A stretch of 36,772 nucleotides of DNA from contig PWNO01000192.1 of NCBI GenBank assembly GCA_003557765.1, positions 1 to 36,772 of the forward strand. The letters run 5' to 3'. The stretch is from Bacteroidales bacterium (GTDB lineage Bacteria; Bacteroidota; Bacteroidia; Bacteroidales; UBA7960). The notes under the pieces are model-generated. The model did not search any database and was not told where the DNA came from. It saw only the letters and a list, made by a program, of their open reading frames with translations. Position 1 is the stretch's first letter; each line of letters starts with the position of its first letter. Below, in pieces: positions 9,935 through 18,214 of the stretch. The position numbers were made by a program, and so were the translations under genes.

Positions 9935-12900
9935 TCAGGCAGGCTGCGCATGGTTGCCTGGTGCAATTTCCCTGGGATAGGGTTTGACAGGCAAGCGTGC
10001 CATTTTTTCCACTTCCAGCGATGGGTGGTTATATTCCATTGTAATGCTGCCTTTTAAGAGGTATATCCCGCTTCCGCGGAAAGGATGGTTGCGGATGCTT
10101 TGCGGGAAATGGACGGTATCAAAAAAATGGCCTTTATGGTCGAGAAAGCATCCAAAATACATGGTTTCCTGTTTGACGGTGCGTACGTACTTGGTGTTGA
10201 CCAGCCATCCGACCATCCGGATGCTTTTCCCTTTGTGTGTCGCCATGTGGCGTGCATCGGTATCGCCTCGAAAACGCGTTTGCAACAGATCAAAAGGGCT
10301 GATGCTCAGGGTGAACCCAAGCAGTTCCAGCTCGTCGTAGGCATCGGTCAGGTCGTTTCCTTCGGGCTCAGGCAACTGAAGCTGTTTTGTTGCGGGCTCA
10401 AAAAGCATGGGGTGGTTGTGGTTTCGGCGACCTGCCATAAGGTAGGCCTGCCAAAGCAGTTGTGCCTTAGGCGTTCCGGTAAAACGCAGGGCGTTGATGC
10501 GGATGAGGATTACGAGTTGTTCGGTGTCGATGGCCGTGCGGCGCATAAACTCTTCCAGGCTTTTAAAAGGACCATGCACTTGGCGCTCGGCAAAAAGCCT
10601 TTGACAGGTTTTGTGTTCGAGCTGTCTGATGTGTGCCAGTCCGGCAAAAAGGGTTTTCCCTTCAAGGTGGTTCAGGTAGCTGCTCCTGTTGACGCATGGA
10701 AGTTCGATTTTCGCCCCTGCCATGCGGGCCTCGTGAAAGTAGATCTCGCTCCGGTAAAAGCCGCCGAAGTTGTTGATCACGGCGGTGATGAACTCGAGCG
10801 GGTAATGGGCCTTCAGGTAGAGACTCTGATAGCTTTCCACGGCAAACGATGCAGAATGGGCCTTGGAGAAAGAGTAGCCTGCAAAAGATTCGATCTGTCG
10901 CCACACTTCGTGGGTAAGGCTTTCGGGATGTCCCTGGGAACGGCAGCTGTCAAAAAAGCGTTGTCTCAGTCGCTGCATCTCCTTTTCTGACCGGTATTTT
11001 CCGCTCATGGCACGGCGCAGCACATCGGCGTCGGCTAGTCCCAGGCCGGCAAAATGGTGGCATACTTTGATCACATCCTCCTGGTAGACCATCACTCCGT
11101 AAGTTTCTTTAAGTTGTGCCTCCATGGTGGGATGAAGATATTGGATCTCCTCCGGGTGATGACTGCGGCGAATGTACTCTTGCATCATCCCTGAGCGGGA
11201 TACGCCCGGCCGGATGATGGAGCTGGCAGCTACAAGCCCGCGGTAGTCACGGCAGTTGAGCTTCTTCAGCAGACTGCGCATGGCCGGACTCTCTACGTAA
11301 AAGCAGCCTATGGTGTCACCATGCTGCAAAAGCTCCCTGATCTTGTTGTCCTTTTTGATGATGTCCATGCGGTGTACATCCACATCTTTGCCCTGGTTTT
11401 CTCTGATCAGTTTCACGCTCTCGTTGATATGGCCGATGCCGCGTTGGCTGAGAATGTCTATCTTTTCAAAACCTAGCTCCTCGGCTGTATACATGTCCCA
11501 TTGTACGGTTGGCATCCCTTTGGGCGGCATGTCGAGGGCAGCGTAACAGCAGATGGGGTCTTCCGAGACCAACACCCCGCCCGCATGGATGCTGCGCAGG
11601 TTGGGAAAGCCGATAAGGCGCCCGGCCCAGTGCAACACCCTTGCAATTAAGGGGTCCCCATCCCCATTGCTGCTGCTGCAGTGCTTGCTCCTCAGGGTGC
11701 CTCCTGCTGCCAGCACATCGATCTCGCTTTTCGGCAGTCCGTAAACCTTGCCCAGCTCACGGATAGCTGACCGCCGGTGGAAGGTCGACAGTGTGCCCAG
11801 GAGGGCCGTATGTGTCTGCCCGTATCGCCTGAAAATATACTCAAGAACCTGGTCCCTGTCTTTCCAGCTGTAATCGATGTCGAAATCGGGGGGTGTGGAT
11901 CGTTTGGGGTTGATAAAACGTTCGAAATAGAGATCCAGTTCGATGGGGTCCACGTCGGTGATTTGCAGGCAATATGCCACGATGCTGTTGGCTCCGCTTC
12001 CCCGTCCTACATGGTAGAAGCCCCGCGACATCGAGTAGCGAATGATGTCCCAGGTGATCAGGAAGTAAGAAGAGAAGCCCAGCTTGTCGATGATGTCCAG
12101 CTCATTGTTGATTCGGCGCCGGGCTTCCTGGTGGGCTTTGCCATAGCGTTGCTCCAGGCCATCCTGGGCCAGTTTTTCCAGCAGGGCCTTGTCATCTGAG
12201 GGGTGGCCGGTAAAGGTTTTCTTGTTTTTGAGTTTGTTGAAATGGAAATCGATGCTGCAAGCTTCCAGCAGTTTTTGTGTGTTCCGGATGATGTGCGGAT
12301 GGCTGGCATAACGGCGTGCGATCATTTCCGGAGGCAGCATCACCTCGTCAGGTTGAGCCATATGTTGCGGCTGCAGCTTGCTTAGCACGATATTGTGGCC
12401 GATGGCTCGCAGGTGGCGGTGCAGGGTGTGGTCGTCCGGATGTCCCAGGGTGACCGGGCAGAGGGCCACGAGTCTGCCCGGGTGTTTTGCAAATGCCGAA
12501 CGCTGCAGCCGGTGCAGCTCTGCGGGTCGCACCCCGATATATTCATGGGGGTGTTGAAACAGCCTTTGCTCGGTGCCGGATATGGCTGATTTCTGTTGTA
12601 TTCTGTTGAATGAGGAGTGGCTTCCTGGTGGTTGGGAAACCGAAGATTGGCTGCACGGCGAAGAAACCCGGGTAACCCGGGAGGTCGAAGACAACCCGTG
12701 ATGCACCTTTGATGAAAGCTCCGGATTTGAACGCGGATTTGTCCGCTTGGCACGTGGGCCGTATGCCGAAAAGGGATAGACGGCAAAGGTATGGTCACAA
12801 ACCGGGAAACGGTAGGGCAGGGGGGATCCACTCATGGCATGCTGACTGTAAAAGGCGTTGATGCGCCGGAATCCCTCAGCATCACGAGCCAGTACGATGT

Positions 12901-13114
12901 ATAACAGGTGGTCACCCTTGCGGAACTCCATACCTGCCACTGGCCTGATGCTGCGTTGCCGGCATCGTTGTACAAACTCCGGAATGGCCGTTACGTTATG
13001 GATGTCGGTGAGCGCCAGCGCATTCACCCCAAGCCGGCCGGCTGTATGCACCAGCTGCTCCGGTGACAGGGTGCCGTAGCGGAGGCTGTAGAAGGTGTGG
13101 CAGTTCAGGTACAT
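9935..13114 (-). CDS. dnaE2: Error-prone DnaE2/ImuC-like DNA polymerase III alpha subunit
   Basis: The 1059-residue protein has the C-family polymerase layout. An N-terminal PHP domain spans residues 1 to about 115 and has degenerate metal motifs (CHTFYSL, ALTDIHN). The palm contains GRGSGANS (370-377) and the catalytic PDFDIDY (409-415). A fingers/HhH region follows, then an OB fold near the C-terminus (MVGWLVNTKYV). It is shorter than a replicative DnaE and lies 15 nt downstream of dinB, beside a LexA-like gene. This points to a translesion role like ImuC/DnaE2, not to chromosome replication. Residues about 117-186 are a Ser/Arg/Pro-rich insertion that I do not recall from relatives. ATG at 13114. 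Confidence 0.88.
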   Translation of the reverse strand: MYLNCHTFYSLRYGTLSPEQLVHTAGRLGVNALALTDIHNVTAIPEFVQRCRQRSIRPVAGMEFRKGDHLLYIVLARDAEGFRRINAFYSQHAMSGSPLPYRFPVCDHTFAVYPFSAYGPRAKRTNPRSNPELSSKVHHGLSSTSRVTRVSSPCSQSSVSQPPGSHSSFNRIQQKSAISGTEQRLFQHPHEYIGVRPAELHRLQRSAFAKHPGRLVALCPVTLGHPDDHTLHRHLRAIGHNIVLSKLQPQHMAQPDEVMLPPEMIARRYASHPHIIRNTQKLLEACSIDFHFNKLKNKKTFTGHPSDDKALLEKLAQDGLEQRYGKAHQEARRRINNELDIIDKLGFSSYFLITWDIIRYSMSRGFYHVGRGSGANSIVAYCLQITDVDPIELDLYFERFINPKRSTPPDFDIDYSWKDRDQVLEYIFRRYGQTHTALLGTLSTFHRRSAIRELGKVYGLPKSEIDVLAAGGTLRSKHCSSSNGDGDPLIARVLHWAGRLIGFPNLRSIHAGGVLVSEDPICCYAALDMPPKGMPTVQWDMYTAEELGFEKIDILSQRGIGHINESVKLIRENQGKDVDVHRMDIIKKDNKIRELLQHGDTIGCFYVESPAMRSLLKKLNCRDYRGLVAASSIIRPGVSRSGMMQEYIRRSHHPEEIQYLHPTMEAQLKETYGVMVYQEDVIKVCHHFAGLGLADADVLRRAMSGKYRSEKEMQRLRQRFFDSCRSQGHPESLTHEVWRQIESFAGYSFSKAHSASFAVESYQSLYLKAHYPLEFITAVINNFGGFYRSEIYFHEARMAGAKIELPCVNRSSYLNHLEGKTLFAGLAHIRQLEHKTCQRLFAERQVHGPFKSLEEFMRRTAIDTEQLVILIRINALRFTGTPKAQLLWQAYLMAGRRNHNHPMLFEPATKQLQLPEPEGNDLTDAYDELELLGFTLSISPFDLLQTRFRGDTDARHMATHKGKSIRMVGWLVNTKYVRTVKQETMYFGCFLDHKGHFFDTVHFPQSIRNHPFRGSGIYLLKGSITMEYNHPSLEVEKMARLPVKPYPREIAPGNHAQPA

Positions 13115-13129
13115 TAGAATGGGTTTGTT

Positions 13130-14329
13130 TTATGTCTCGGATGAAATGGCACGCTGAACGATTTTGGGGCCGTGTTTGCGGCGCATCCGGTCTACGGCTT
13201 GGTATAGCCTGGCCATCTCCGGAGTGTCTTCAAACATGTTGAGTTGTTGCATGCCCCTGACCAGGCTGCTGAACTGTATGCCCACCAGCCTGATGCGCAT
13301 GCGCCGGCCATAAAGCCTTTCGAACAGACCCTTGCACGCCGGGATCAGCACATGGTCAAAAGCGGTGTAGGGAATGCGTTGCCTGAGCGTGTGGGTGTCA
13401 AAATTTGCATACCGTATCTTTACTGTGACACAGCCGGCGAGCTGCCGGTTTTTGCGCAACCGGAAGGCAAGTTGTTCACAGAGCCTGACCAGCACCTGCC
13501 GGATGTATGCGGTGGAGATGGTGTCGCGGTCGAAGGTGGTTTCGTTGCCCATGCTTTTCTGTTCGCTCCAGGCGACTACAGGGGTGTTGTCGACGCCGTT
13601 TGCCCGTTGCCATATCTCGCGTCCGTTCTTACCCATCATCTGTTCAAACATCTCTGCAGGAATGCTTCGCAGGGTCTTGATGGTGGCGATGCCCATGTTG
13701 CGCAGCTGATGGTAGGTTTTCGGACCTACCATAGGGATCTTGCGAATGGACAATGGATCCAGGAAGGGGTGGATTCGTGGGGGCTCCACGTGCCTTTCCC
13801 CGTTGGGTTTGGCTTCACCTGTGGCGATCTTGGCGATGGTCTTGTTGAGCGATAAGCCCATGGATATCGGAAGACCGGTCTCCTGCATGATGTGCTGCCG
13901 CAATGCAACAGCCCAGCGGTGACAACCAAAAAACCTGTCCATCCCGGTAAGATCCACATAATGTTCGTCGATAGATGACTTCTCAAAAAGCGGTGCCCGC
14001 TCAGCAATGATTTCTGTCACCATCCTGGAATACTGGCTGTAAAGCTCCATGTCGCCGCGTATATGCACAGCATCTCCACACAGCTGACGCGCCATCTTCA
14101 TGGGCATCGCTGAATGCACGCCATACTGCCGGGCCTCATAACTGCAACTGGCCACCACTCCCCGGTCGCCCATGCCGCCAATGATTACAGGTTTGCCCTG
14201 CAAACGGCTGTTGCGCAGACGTTCCACGGAAACAAAAAAAGTATCCTGGTCAAGATGCAGAATACTGCGCCCGCCGGGCCTGACATCCCCGGGATGATGC
14301 TGTGGTGACTGGTTGATGCTGTTTTGCAT
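13130..14329 (-). CDS. dinB: DNA polymerase IV (Y family, DinB)
   Basis: The 399-residue translesion polymerase has intact catalytic residues: D27 in LHLDQD, and D121/E122 in SSIDEHYVDLT. The second Phe of TFF (residue 32) is the likely steric gate. Little-finger sequences follow, and a clamp-binding motif QLNMF lies at 362-366. A 22-residue N-terminal extension precedes the usual HLDQD start, but the ATG at 14329 has a suitable leader. It is the first gene of a dinB-dnaE2 operon, divergent from a LexA-like repressor, so damage induction is expected. Unlike ImuB, which is catalytically dead in ImuABC-type cassettes, this Y-family partner looks active. Confidence 0.95.
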   Translation of the reverse strand: MQNSINQSPQHHPGDVRPGGRSILHLDQDTFFVSVERLRNSRLQGKPVIIGGMGDRGVVASCSYEARQYGVHSAMPMKMARQLCGDAVHIRGDMELYSQYSRMVTEIIAERAPLFEKSSIDEHYVDLTGMDRFFGCHRWAVALRQHIMQETGLPISMGLSLNKTIAKIATGEAKPNGERHVEPPRIHPFLDPLSIRKIPMVGPKTYHQLRNMGIATIKTLRSIPAEMFEQMMGKNGREIWQRANGVDNTPVVAWSEQKSMGNETTFDRDTISTAYIRQVLVRLCEQLAFRLRKNRQLAGCVTVKIRYANFDTHTLRQRIPYTAFDHVLIPACKGLFERLYGRRMRIRLVGIQFSSLVRGMQQLNMFEDTPEMARLYQAVDRMRRKHGPKIVQRAISSET

Positions 14330-14343
14330 GTGTTTGAATTAAT

Positions 14344-14367
14344 GTCAAAAAGTCAAAAGGTCGAAAA
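14344..14367 (-). repeat. Three 8-bp repeat units in the dinB leader
   Basis: Read on the dinB sense strand, three consecutive octamers fit nTTTyGAC (TTTTCGAC, CTTTTGAC, TTTTTGAC). They end 14 nt before the dinB ATG. They belong to the same family as the ten-unit array upstream of the divergent LexA-like gene and have the same sense orientation. Confidence 0.75.
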
Positions 14368-14372
14368 ATCTG

Positions 14373-14407
14373 CTATTGGCTTTTAGCTATTGGCTTTTGG
14401 CAAGTAG
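14373..14407 (-). repeat. Five 7-bp repeat units upstream of dinB
   Basis: On the plus strand the units are CTATTGG, CTTTTAG, CTATTGG, CTTTTGG and a decayed CAAGTAG, in exact 7-bp phase. On the dinB sense strand this becomes CCAAAAG/CCAATAG. The same family in the same sense orientation lies upstream of the methyltransferase gene at 29106-29154. A 10-bp palindrome, CCTCCGGAGG, follows at 14410-14419. Confidence 0.7.
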
Positions 14408-14453
14408 GGCCTCCGGAGGTTAAAGGGTTATCCGGTAAAAAACTTTGACTTTG

Positions 14454-14484
14454 TTGTGTGGTTACAAAAAAACATGTATCTTTG
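14454..14484 (+). promoter_or_regulatory. Promoter of the LexA-like gene
   Basis: TATCTTTG at 14477-14484 fits the Bacteroidota -7 consensus TAnnTTTG exactly, and TTG at 14454-14456 lies 20 nt upstream as a -33 element. Transcription would start near 14490, so the palindrome at 14493-14512 falls at the very start of the transcript. Confidence 0.6.
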
Positions 14485-14492
14485 ATTAAAAA

Positions 14493-14512
14493 ATAATCAG
14501 AAATCTGATTAT
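14493..14512. promoter_or_regulatory. Palindromic operator, probably for the LexA-like repressor
   Basis: ATAATCAG (14493-14500) and CTGATTAT (14505-14512) are perfect inverted 8-bp half-sites separated by AAAT. The site sits in the divergent region between dinB and the HTH/S24 gene, just downstream of the -7 box of the latter. That position suits autorepression. Control of dinB from the same site is possible but would be over a longer distance (about 165 nt). Confidence 0.6.
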
Positions 14513-14554
14513 AATATAAACAAAAAACAACAACCAGATGTCACATCTTGTGGC

Positions 14555-14634
14555 TTTTTGACGTTTCGACTTTTTGACATTTCGACGTTTCGTCCCTTTG
14601 TCTTTTCGTCTTTTTGTCCTTTCGTCTTTTTGTC
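14555..14634 (+). repeat. Ten-unit 8-bp tandem array in the leader of the LexA-like gene
   Basis: Ten consecutive octamers fit the consensus nTTTyGwC. The first four end in GAC and the last six in GTC, and position 5 largely alternates between C and T. The array ends 7 nt before the ATG at 14642. The reading frame of the gene stays open through it from a TTG at 14558, which could mislead gene callers into adding 28 residues. Related arrays lie at 14344-14367 (minus), 19826-19857 and 36298-36321. Confidence 0.85.
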
Positions 14635-14641
14635 TTTTACT

Positions 14642-15460
14642 ATGGAACATTTCGGATTAAACATCAAATTGTTACGGAAGCGCCGGGGGCGCACCCAGGA
14701 CGATGTGGCGCATGCCCTTGGCCTGAAGCGGTCGACGTTGAGTGGCTATGAAAACGGTGTGGCTCAGCCGGGCCTGGAAACCCTGGTCAGTTTTTCGCGC
14801 TATTTTAATGTGTCGATTGACACCCTGGTAAAAACGGATCTGGCCGCACTGCAGGAAAGCCAGCTGTCGCAGCTGGAGCGAGGCCATGATGTATACCTTA
14901 CCGGCGGTGAGTTGCGGGTGTTGGCAACCACGGTTGATCGCGACAATGAAGAGAATATTGAAATGGTGTCGGAAAAGGCCAGGGCTGGATACCGTGCAGG
15001 CTTTGCTGACCCTGAGTTCATCAAGGTATTGCCTGCTTTTCAGATGCCCTTTTTATCCAAACAAAAAAAGTATCGCAGCTTTCAGGTGTCCGGCGACAGC
15101 ATGCTGCCCATCCCTGAGGGTTCATGGGTGACTTGTGAATTCGTGCAGAACTGGCATTTGATCCGTGACCGTCATGCCTATGTAATCCACACCCTGGATG
15201 ATGGTGTGGTGTTTAAGGTGTTGGAAAACAAGATCAAAAAGGATGGCACCTTGCGTCTCTACTCCCTCAACCCCATTTATGAACCCTATGACGTGCATGT
15301 GAACGATGTCAGGGAGGTGTGGAAGTTTGTCAACTACATCAGCAGCGAGATGCCCGGCGAGGAATCTTCGCAGCAGGAGCTGGCCAGGCAGGTAAACAGG
15401 CTAAGGAGGGATGTGGATGAACTTCGGGGGGTAAGAAGAAAAATGAAGAGTGAAGAATGA
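14642..15460 (+). CDS. LexA-like HTH (XRE) / S24 peptidase transcriptional repressor
   Basis: From the ATG at 14642 the protein has 272 residues. An XRE-type helix-turn-helix covers about 5-60 (RTQDDVAHALGLKRSTLSGYENG). A linker contains possible Ala-Gly self-cleavage sites at 115-116 or 119-120 (KARAGYRAGF). The S24 domain covers about 130-240, with Ser153 in SGDSM as nucleophile and Lys192 in VFKVL as the expected general base. A coiled-coil tail ends in REE-type charged repeats. The plan is that of a self-cleaving repressor controlling a damage response. The divergent dinB-dnaE2 operon and the nearby palindrome support this. The last codons are made of a 7-bp repeat array. The upstream TTG at 14558 is rejected because it lies in the octamer array. 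Confidence 0.88.
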   Translation: MEHFGLNIKLLRKRRGRTQDDVAHALGLKRSTLSGYENGVAQPGLETLVSFSRYFNVSIDTLVKTDLAALQESQLSQLERGHDVYLTGGELRVLATTVDRDNEENIEMVSEKARAGYRAGFADPEFIKVLPAFQMPFLSKQKKYRSFQVSGDSMLPIPEGSWVTCEFVQNWHLIRDRHAYVIHTLDDGVVFKVLENKIKKDGTLRLYSLNPIYEPYDVHVNDVREVWKFVNYISSEMPGEESSQQELARQVNRLRRDVDELRGVRRKMKSEE

Positions 15461-15470
15461 AAAATGAAGA
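15436..15470 (+). repeat. Five 7-bp repeats spanning the end of the LexA-like gene
   Basis: Units AAGAAAA, ATGAAGA, GTGAAGA, ATGAAAA and ATGAAGA run in exact 7-bp phase from inside the coding region to beyond the stop codon at 15458-15460. They therefore encode the final residues (KMKSEE) of the repressor. Confidence 0.7.
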
Positions 15471-15493
15471 GCTCGAGGGTCAAGGAAACGCTA

Positions 15494-15624
15494 GCGCCCT
15501 TTCAGGGCGCCCCGTGTTTCAGCCATGTAAAATAGAGCATACATCAATGCATAATGGGTCTTTGCTGCTCAATGTGCACCCACTAACCCCGAACATCCAA
15601 ATGTGGACAGGTCAAGCCCTGTCC
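15494..15624. terminator. Two hairpins between convergent genes
   Basis: GCGCCCT (15494-15500) pairs with AGGGCGC (15504-15510) around a TTC loop. GGACAGG (15605-15611) pairs with CCTGTCC (15618-15624) around a 6-nt loop. They lie between the 3' ends of the LexA-like gene (plus) and the nucleoside phosphorylase gene (minus), and each probably terminates one of them. Neither has a strong T-tract. Confidence 0.5.
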
Positions 15625-15637
15625 CAGCTATTTTGAA

Positions 15638-16447
15638 TTACATCTGCCTGATCAACTCCTTAAAGACCAGGGTCATTTTGGAGGAGGCTGCGGCACCCTG
15701 CTTTTGTACCTCCTCGTGGCTTGTGGGTCCATCGACGGGTTCAGCCAGGTTGGTGATCACGGAGATGCCGAAGCATTTCATGCCGGCATGGCGCGCTACG
15801 ATTACTTCGGGTACGGTAGACATGCCCGTGGAGTCTGCACCCAGGATGCGGAACATCTTGTACTCTGCCGGTGTTTCCAGGGTGGGACCGGGGCTGCCAA
15901 TATATACACCGGTCTGGAACTTGATCTTATTGTCTGCAGCGATTTTCTTTGCTTTGGCAATCAGCTCGGGGCAGTAGGTCTCACTCATTTCCGGGAAACG
16001 TGGGCCAAGCTCATCCAGGTTGGGGCCACGAAGTGGATTATCCGGGAAGTTATTGATGTGATCGCGAATGATCATCAGGTCGCCTACTTCAAAAGCTTTG
16101 TTCAGTCCACCTGCAGCATTTGATACGAACAGCGTGCGAACGCCTATTAGATGCATCACCCGAATTGGAAATGTTACCTTGTGCAGGTCATATCCTTCAT
16201 AATAATGAAAGCGCCCTTGCATCGCCATGATCTTTTTTCCGCCCAGCGATCCAAAGATCAGGTTGCCGGAGTGCCCCTCCACGGTAGAAGACATAAAATT
16301 CGGGATGTCCTTGTATGGAATGCGGTGATCGACGTCGATCTCGTCAACCAACCCGCCTAGTCCGCTTCCCAATACAATTCCGATTTCAGGCGAATAACCT
16401 GTCTTTTCCTTTAAAAAACCCGCTGTTTCTTTCAATTGCTGCATCAT
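15638..16447 (-). CDS. Purine-nucleoside phosphorylase (class II, inosine/guanosine type)
   Basis: The 269-residue enzyme carries the class II (trimeric) PNP motifs: GSGLGG (27-32) and the phosphate-site GRFHYYEG (78-85), then SNAAGG, STGMSTVPEVIVARH and ITNLA. It splits inosine or guanosine with phosphate into the free base and ribose 1-phosphate, in the cytoplasm. Length and spacing match the family (punA/PNP). Translation could begin at either of two adjacent ATG codons (16447 or 16444). The gene stands alone on the minus strand, but purine deaminase genes follow within 3 kb. A -7-like TACCTTTA on its sense strand near 16500 is a weak promoter candidate. Confidence 0.95.
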   Translation of the reverse strand: MMQQLKETAGFLKEKTGYSPEIGIVLGSGLGGLVDEIDVDHRIPYKDIPNFMSSTVEGHSGNLIFGSLGGKKIMAMQGRFHYYEGYDLHKVTFPIRVMHLIGVRTLFVSNAAGGLNKAFEVGDLMIIRDHINNFPDNPLRGPNLDELGPRFPEMSETYCPELIAKAKKIAADNKIKFQTGVYIGSPGPTLETPAEYKMFRILGADSTGMSTVPEVIVARHAGMKCFGISVITNLAEPVDGPTSHEEVQKQGAAASSKMTLVFKELIRQM

Positions 16448-16863
16448 ATCGTGTAAGGTTTACGTTTATGGCGCTAAAATAATAAAAAGACAGTAAAGGT
16501 AACACCAGGTCATTCCAAAATCGTTGACAATTCACGTAATGATGAATGGACGACCAGTGTCTGGTATTCAGCATTTAGCGCACTGTGCTCAGCGCCCGGT
16601 GTTCATCGCTGGGCGCTTCCCAGCAGAGATATTACACAGATTGTCAAAACCTTGCAATAGGCATAGAGTTGGTCTGCCTTATACATGGTGTATTTTCATG
16701 AAAAAAATGCCGCGCATTGTTTGATACTGTATTGATCATGCAGGCTAGCCGGGTTTGCAACCTGTAAAGCCAACAAAATGTTTAATTTTGTTTGGTAAAC
16801 TTGTGTTATAATTTGCCACCTGAGGGATAATCCTTATTGGATTGAACAGCAAAACAAAACCAT
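16448..16863. other. 416-bp divergent intergenic region with a strong hairpin
   Basis: No convincing gene is seen; the 66-codon open frame at 16524-16724 is not protein-like. The main structure is an 11-bp stem (16591-16601 with 16607-16617, two G-U pairs, loop TTCAT) in GC-rich sequence otherwise rare here. TAATTTTG at 16783-16790 is a perfect -7 box for the downstream deaminase gene, though the nearest TTTG (16754-16757) is 25 nt upstream, longer than usual. Confidence 0.55.
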
Positions 16864-18213
16864 ATGACCTCACCCGGACAACCAAAAAATGCAGATATTC
16901 TTATTCACAATGCCATGGTGCTTACCATGGATGAAGAAAGACGATTTTTTAAAAACGGCAGTGTGGCTGTCTCAGGGGATAAGATCCTGGAAGTGGGACC
17001 CGCTGTAGAGTTGGAAGGAAAATATCAGGTCCGGCGCAAGATTGATGGCCGGAATAGGATCCTGATGCCGGGATTGGTCAATGTGCACACCCACGCGCCA
17101 ATGAACATTTACCGGGGTGCCGCCGATGATCTGCCCTTGCAGGAATGGCTTTATGACCACATCTTTCCGCTTGAAGCCGCTTTCTCTTCGAAAATAGATA
17201 ATCTCAAAACTGGCATGCGTCTGGCCATCGCAGAGATGTTGCTTTCAGGGACTACCATGTTTAAGGACATGTATTATTTTACTGATGAGTTGGCTGCCGT
17301 CGTGGCTGAAACCGGCATCCGGGCCATGCTCAGCGAGGCTGTTTTCGACAATGCGACGCCCAGTAATGGGGGTGGCAACAAAACGCTTGAGTATATTGAT
17401 ACAGCCATACGTAACTGGCAGCAACATCCCCTCGTGAAACAAGGCGTGGCTGCTCATGCTGCTTATACTGTGTCTCCCGAACTTATCGTGAAGACAAAAG
17501 AACTGGCCCGCAAGCACGATACCATGTTCAGCATTCACCTGTCAGAGAATCAGTGGGAAGTGGATACCATTCGTGAAATGTACGGTGCCACACCTGTTAA
17601 GCACCTGGAAAACCTGGGCGTACTTGACAGCCAAACACTTGCTGTTCATTGTGTCATGCTTAGTGATGAAGACATTAACATCCTGGCCAATACAAGCACA
17701 GGCGTGGCTCATAGTCCGCAATGCAACATGAAACTGGCCAATGGCGCAGCGCCCGTTCCCGATCTTCTCAAAAAAGGCGTGCATGTGGGAGTTGGCACAG
17801 ACGGCGTGGCAAGCAATAACGACCTGGATATGTTTGACGAGATCCGGTCCATGTCACTGCTTCATAAACTTACCAGCAATAGCACAACCGTGCTGAATGC
17901 CAGGGAAGCCATTGAAATGGCCACCATTACAGGTGCAAAAGCCATTGGGTATGATGACTGGATTGGGTCGCTTGAAAAAGGGAAAAAAGCGGACATGATT
18001 ATGCTGAACCTGGACAAACCCCATAGCAAGCCATTTTATAATGTATACTCCAGCCTGGTATACAGCTTGCGGAGTTCGGATGTGGAAACGGTGATTGTCA
18101 ATGGTGAGGTGCTGGTTGATCAGCGCCAGTTACAGCGGATGGATCTTTCCGCTGTCTATGAAGACATTGAAAGGATTGCACACGAGATATCCGCATATCA
18201 GCAACGGAAATAA
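16864..18213 (+). CDS. Amidohydrolase, MTA/SAH deaminase type
   Basis: The 449-residue protein is an amidohydrolase of the MtaD/TrzN-like group. The metal ligands H75 and H77 are in VNVHTHAPMN. They are followed by AHAAYTVSPEL, the HLSEN motif with the third His, AVHCV, and GTDGVASNNDLDMFDE with the catalytic Asp. The C-terminus returns to the small beta domain (KADMIMLNLDKP, VIVNGEVLV). Such enzymes deaminate S-adenosylhomocysteine, 5'-methylthioadenosine or adenosine. The exact substrate cannot be read from sequence. The position between purine phosphorylase and guanine deaminase fits a purine-salvage role. ATG at 16864, with a -7 box about 75 nt upstream. Confidence 0.9.
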   Translation: MTSPGQPKNADILIHNAMVLTMDEERRFFKNGSVAVSGDKILEVGPAVELEGKYQVRRKIDGRNRILMPGLVNVHTHAPMNIYRGAADDLPLQEWLYDHIFPLEAAFSSKIDNLKTGMRLAIAEMLLSGTTMFKDMYYFTDELAAVVAETGIRAMLSEAVFDNATPSNGGGNKTLEYIDTAIRNWQQHPLVKQGVAAHAAYTVSPELIVKTKELARKHDTMFSIHLSENQWEVDTIREMYGATPVKHLENLGVLDSQTLAVHCVMLSDEDINILANTSTGVAHSPQCNMKLANGAAPVPDLLKKGVHVGVGTDGVASNNDLDMFDEIRSMSLLHKLTSNSTTVLNAREAIEMATITGAKAIGYDDWIGSLEKGKKADMIMLNLDKPHSKPFYNVYSSLVYSLRSSDVETVIVNGEVLVDQRQLQRMDLSAVYEDIERIAHEISAYQQRK

Positions 18214-18214
18214 T

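Noticed and set aside
14344..14634. CRISPR array or mobile-element ends
   Set aside because: The repeats are 7-8 bp and directly adjoining, with no unique spacers, no terminal inverted repeats and no transposase or cas gene nearby.
14558..14641. N-terminal extension of the LexA-like protein from a TTG start
   Set aside because: The 28 added residues are only the translation of the 8-bp array (Phe/Ser/Thr-rich), and the HTH domain begins normally at the ATG at 14642.
16524..16724. 66-codon ORF in the gap before the MTA/SAH-type deaminase
   Set aside because: It covers a GC-rich hairpin, has no motif and no ribosome-binding context.
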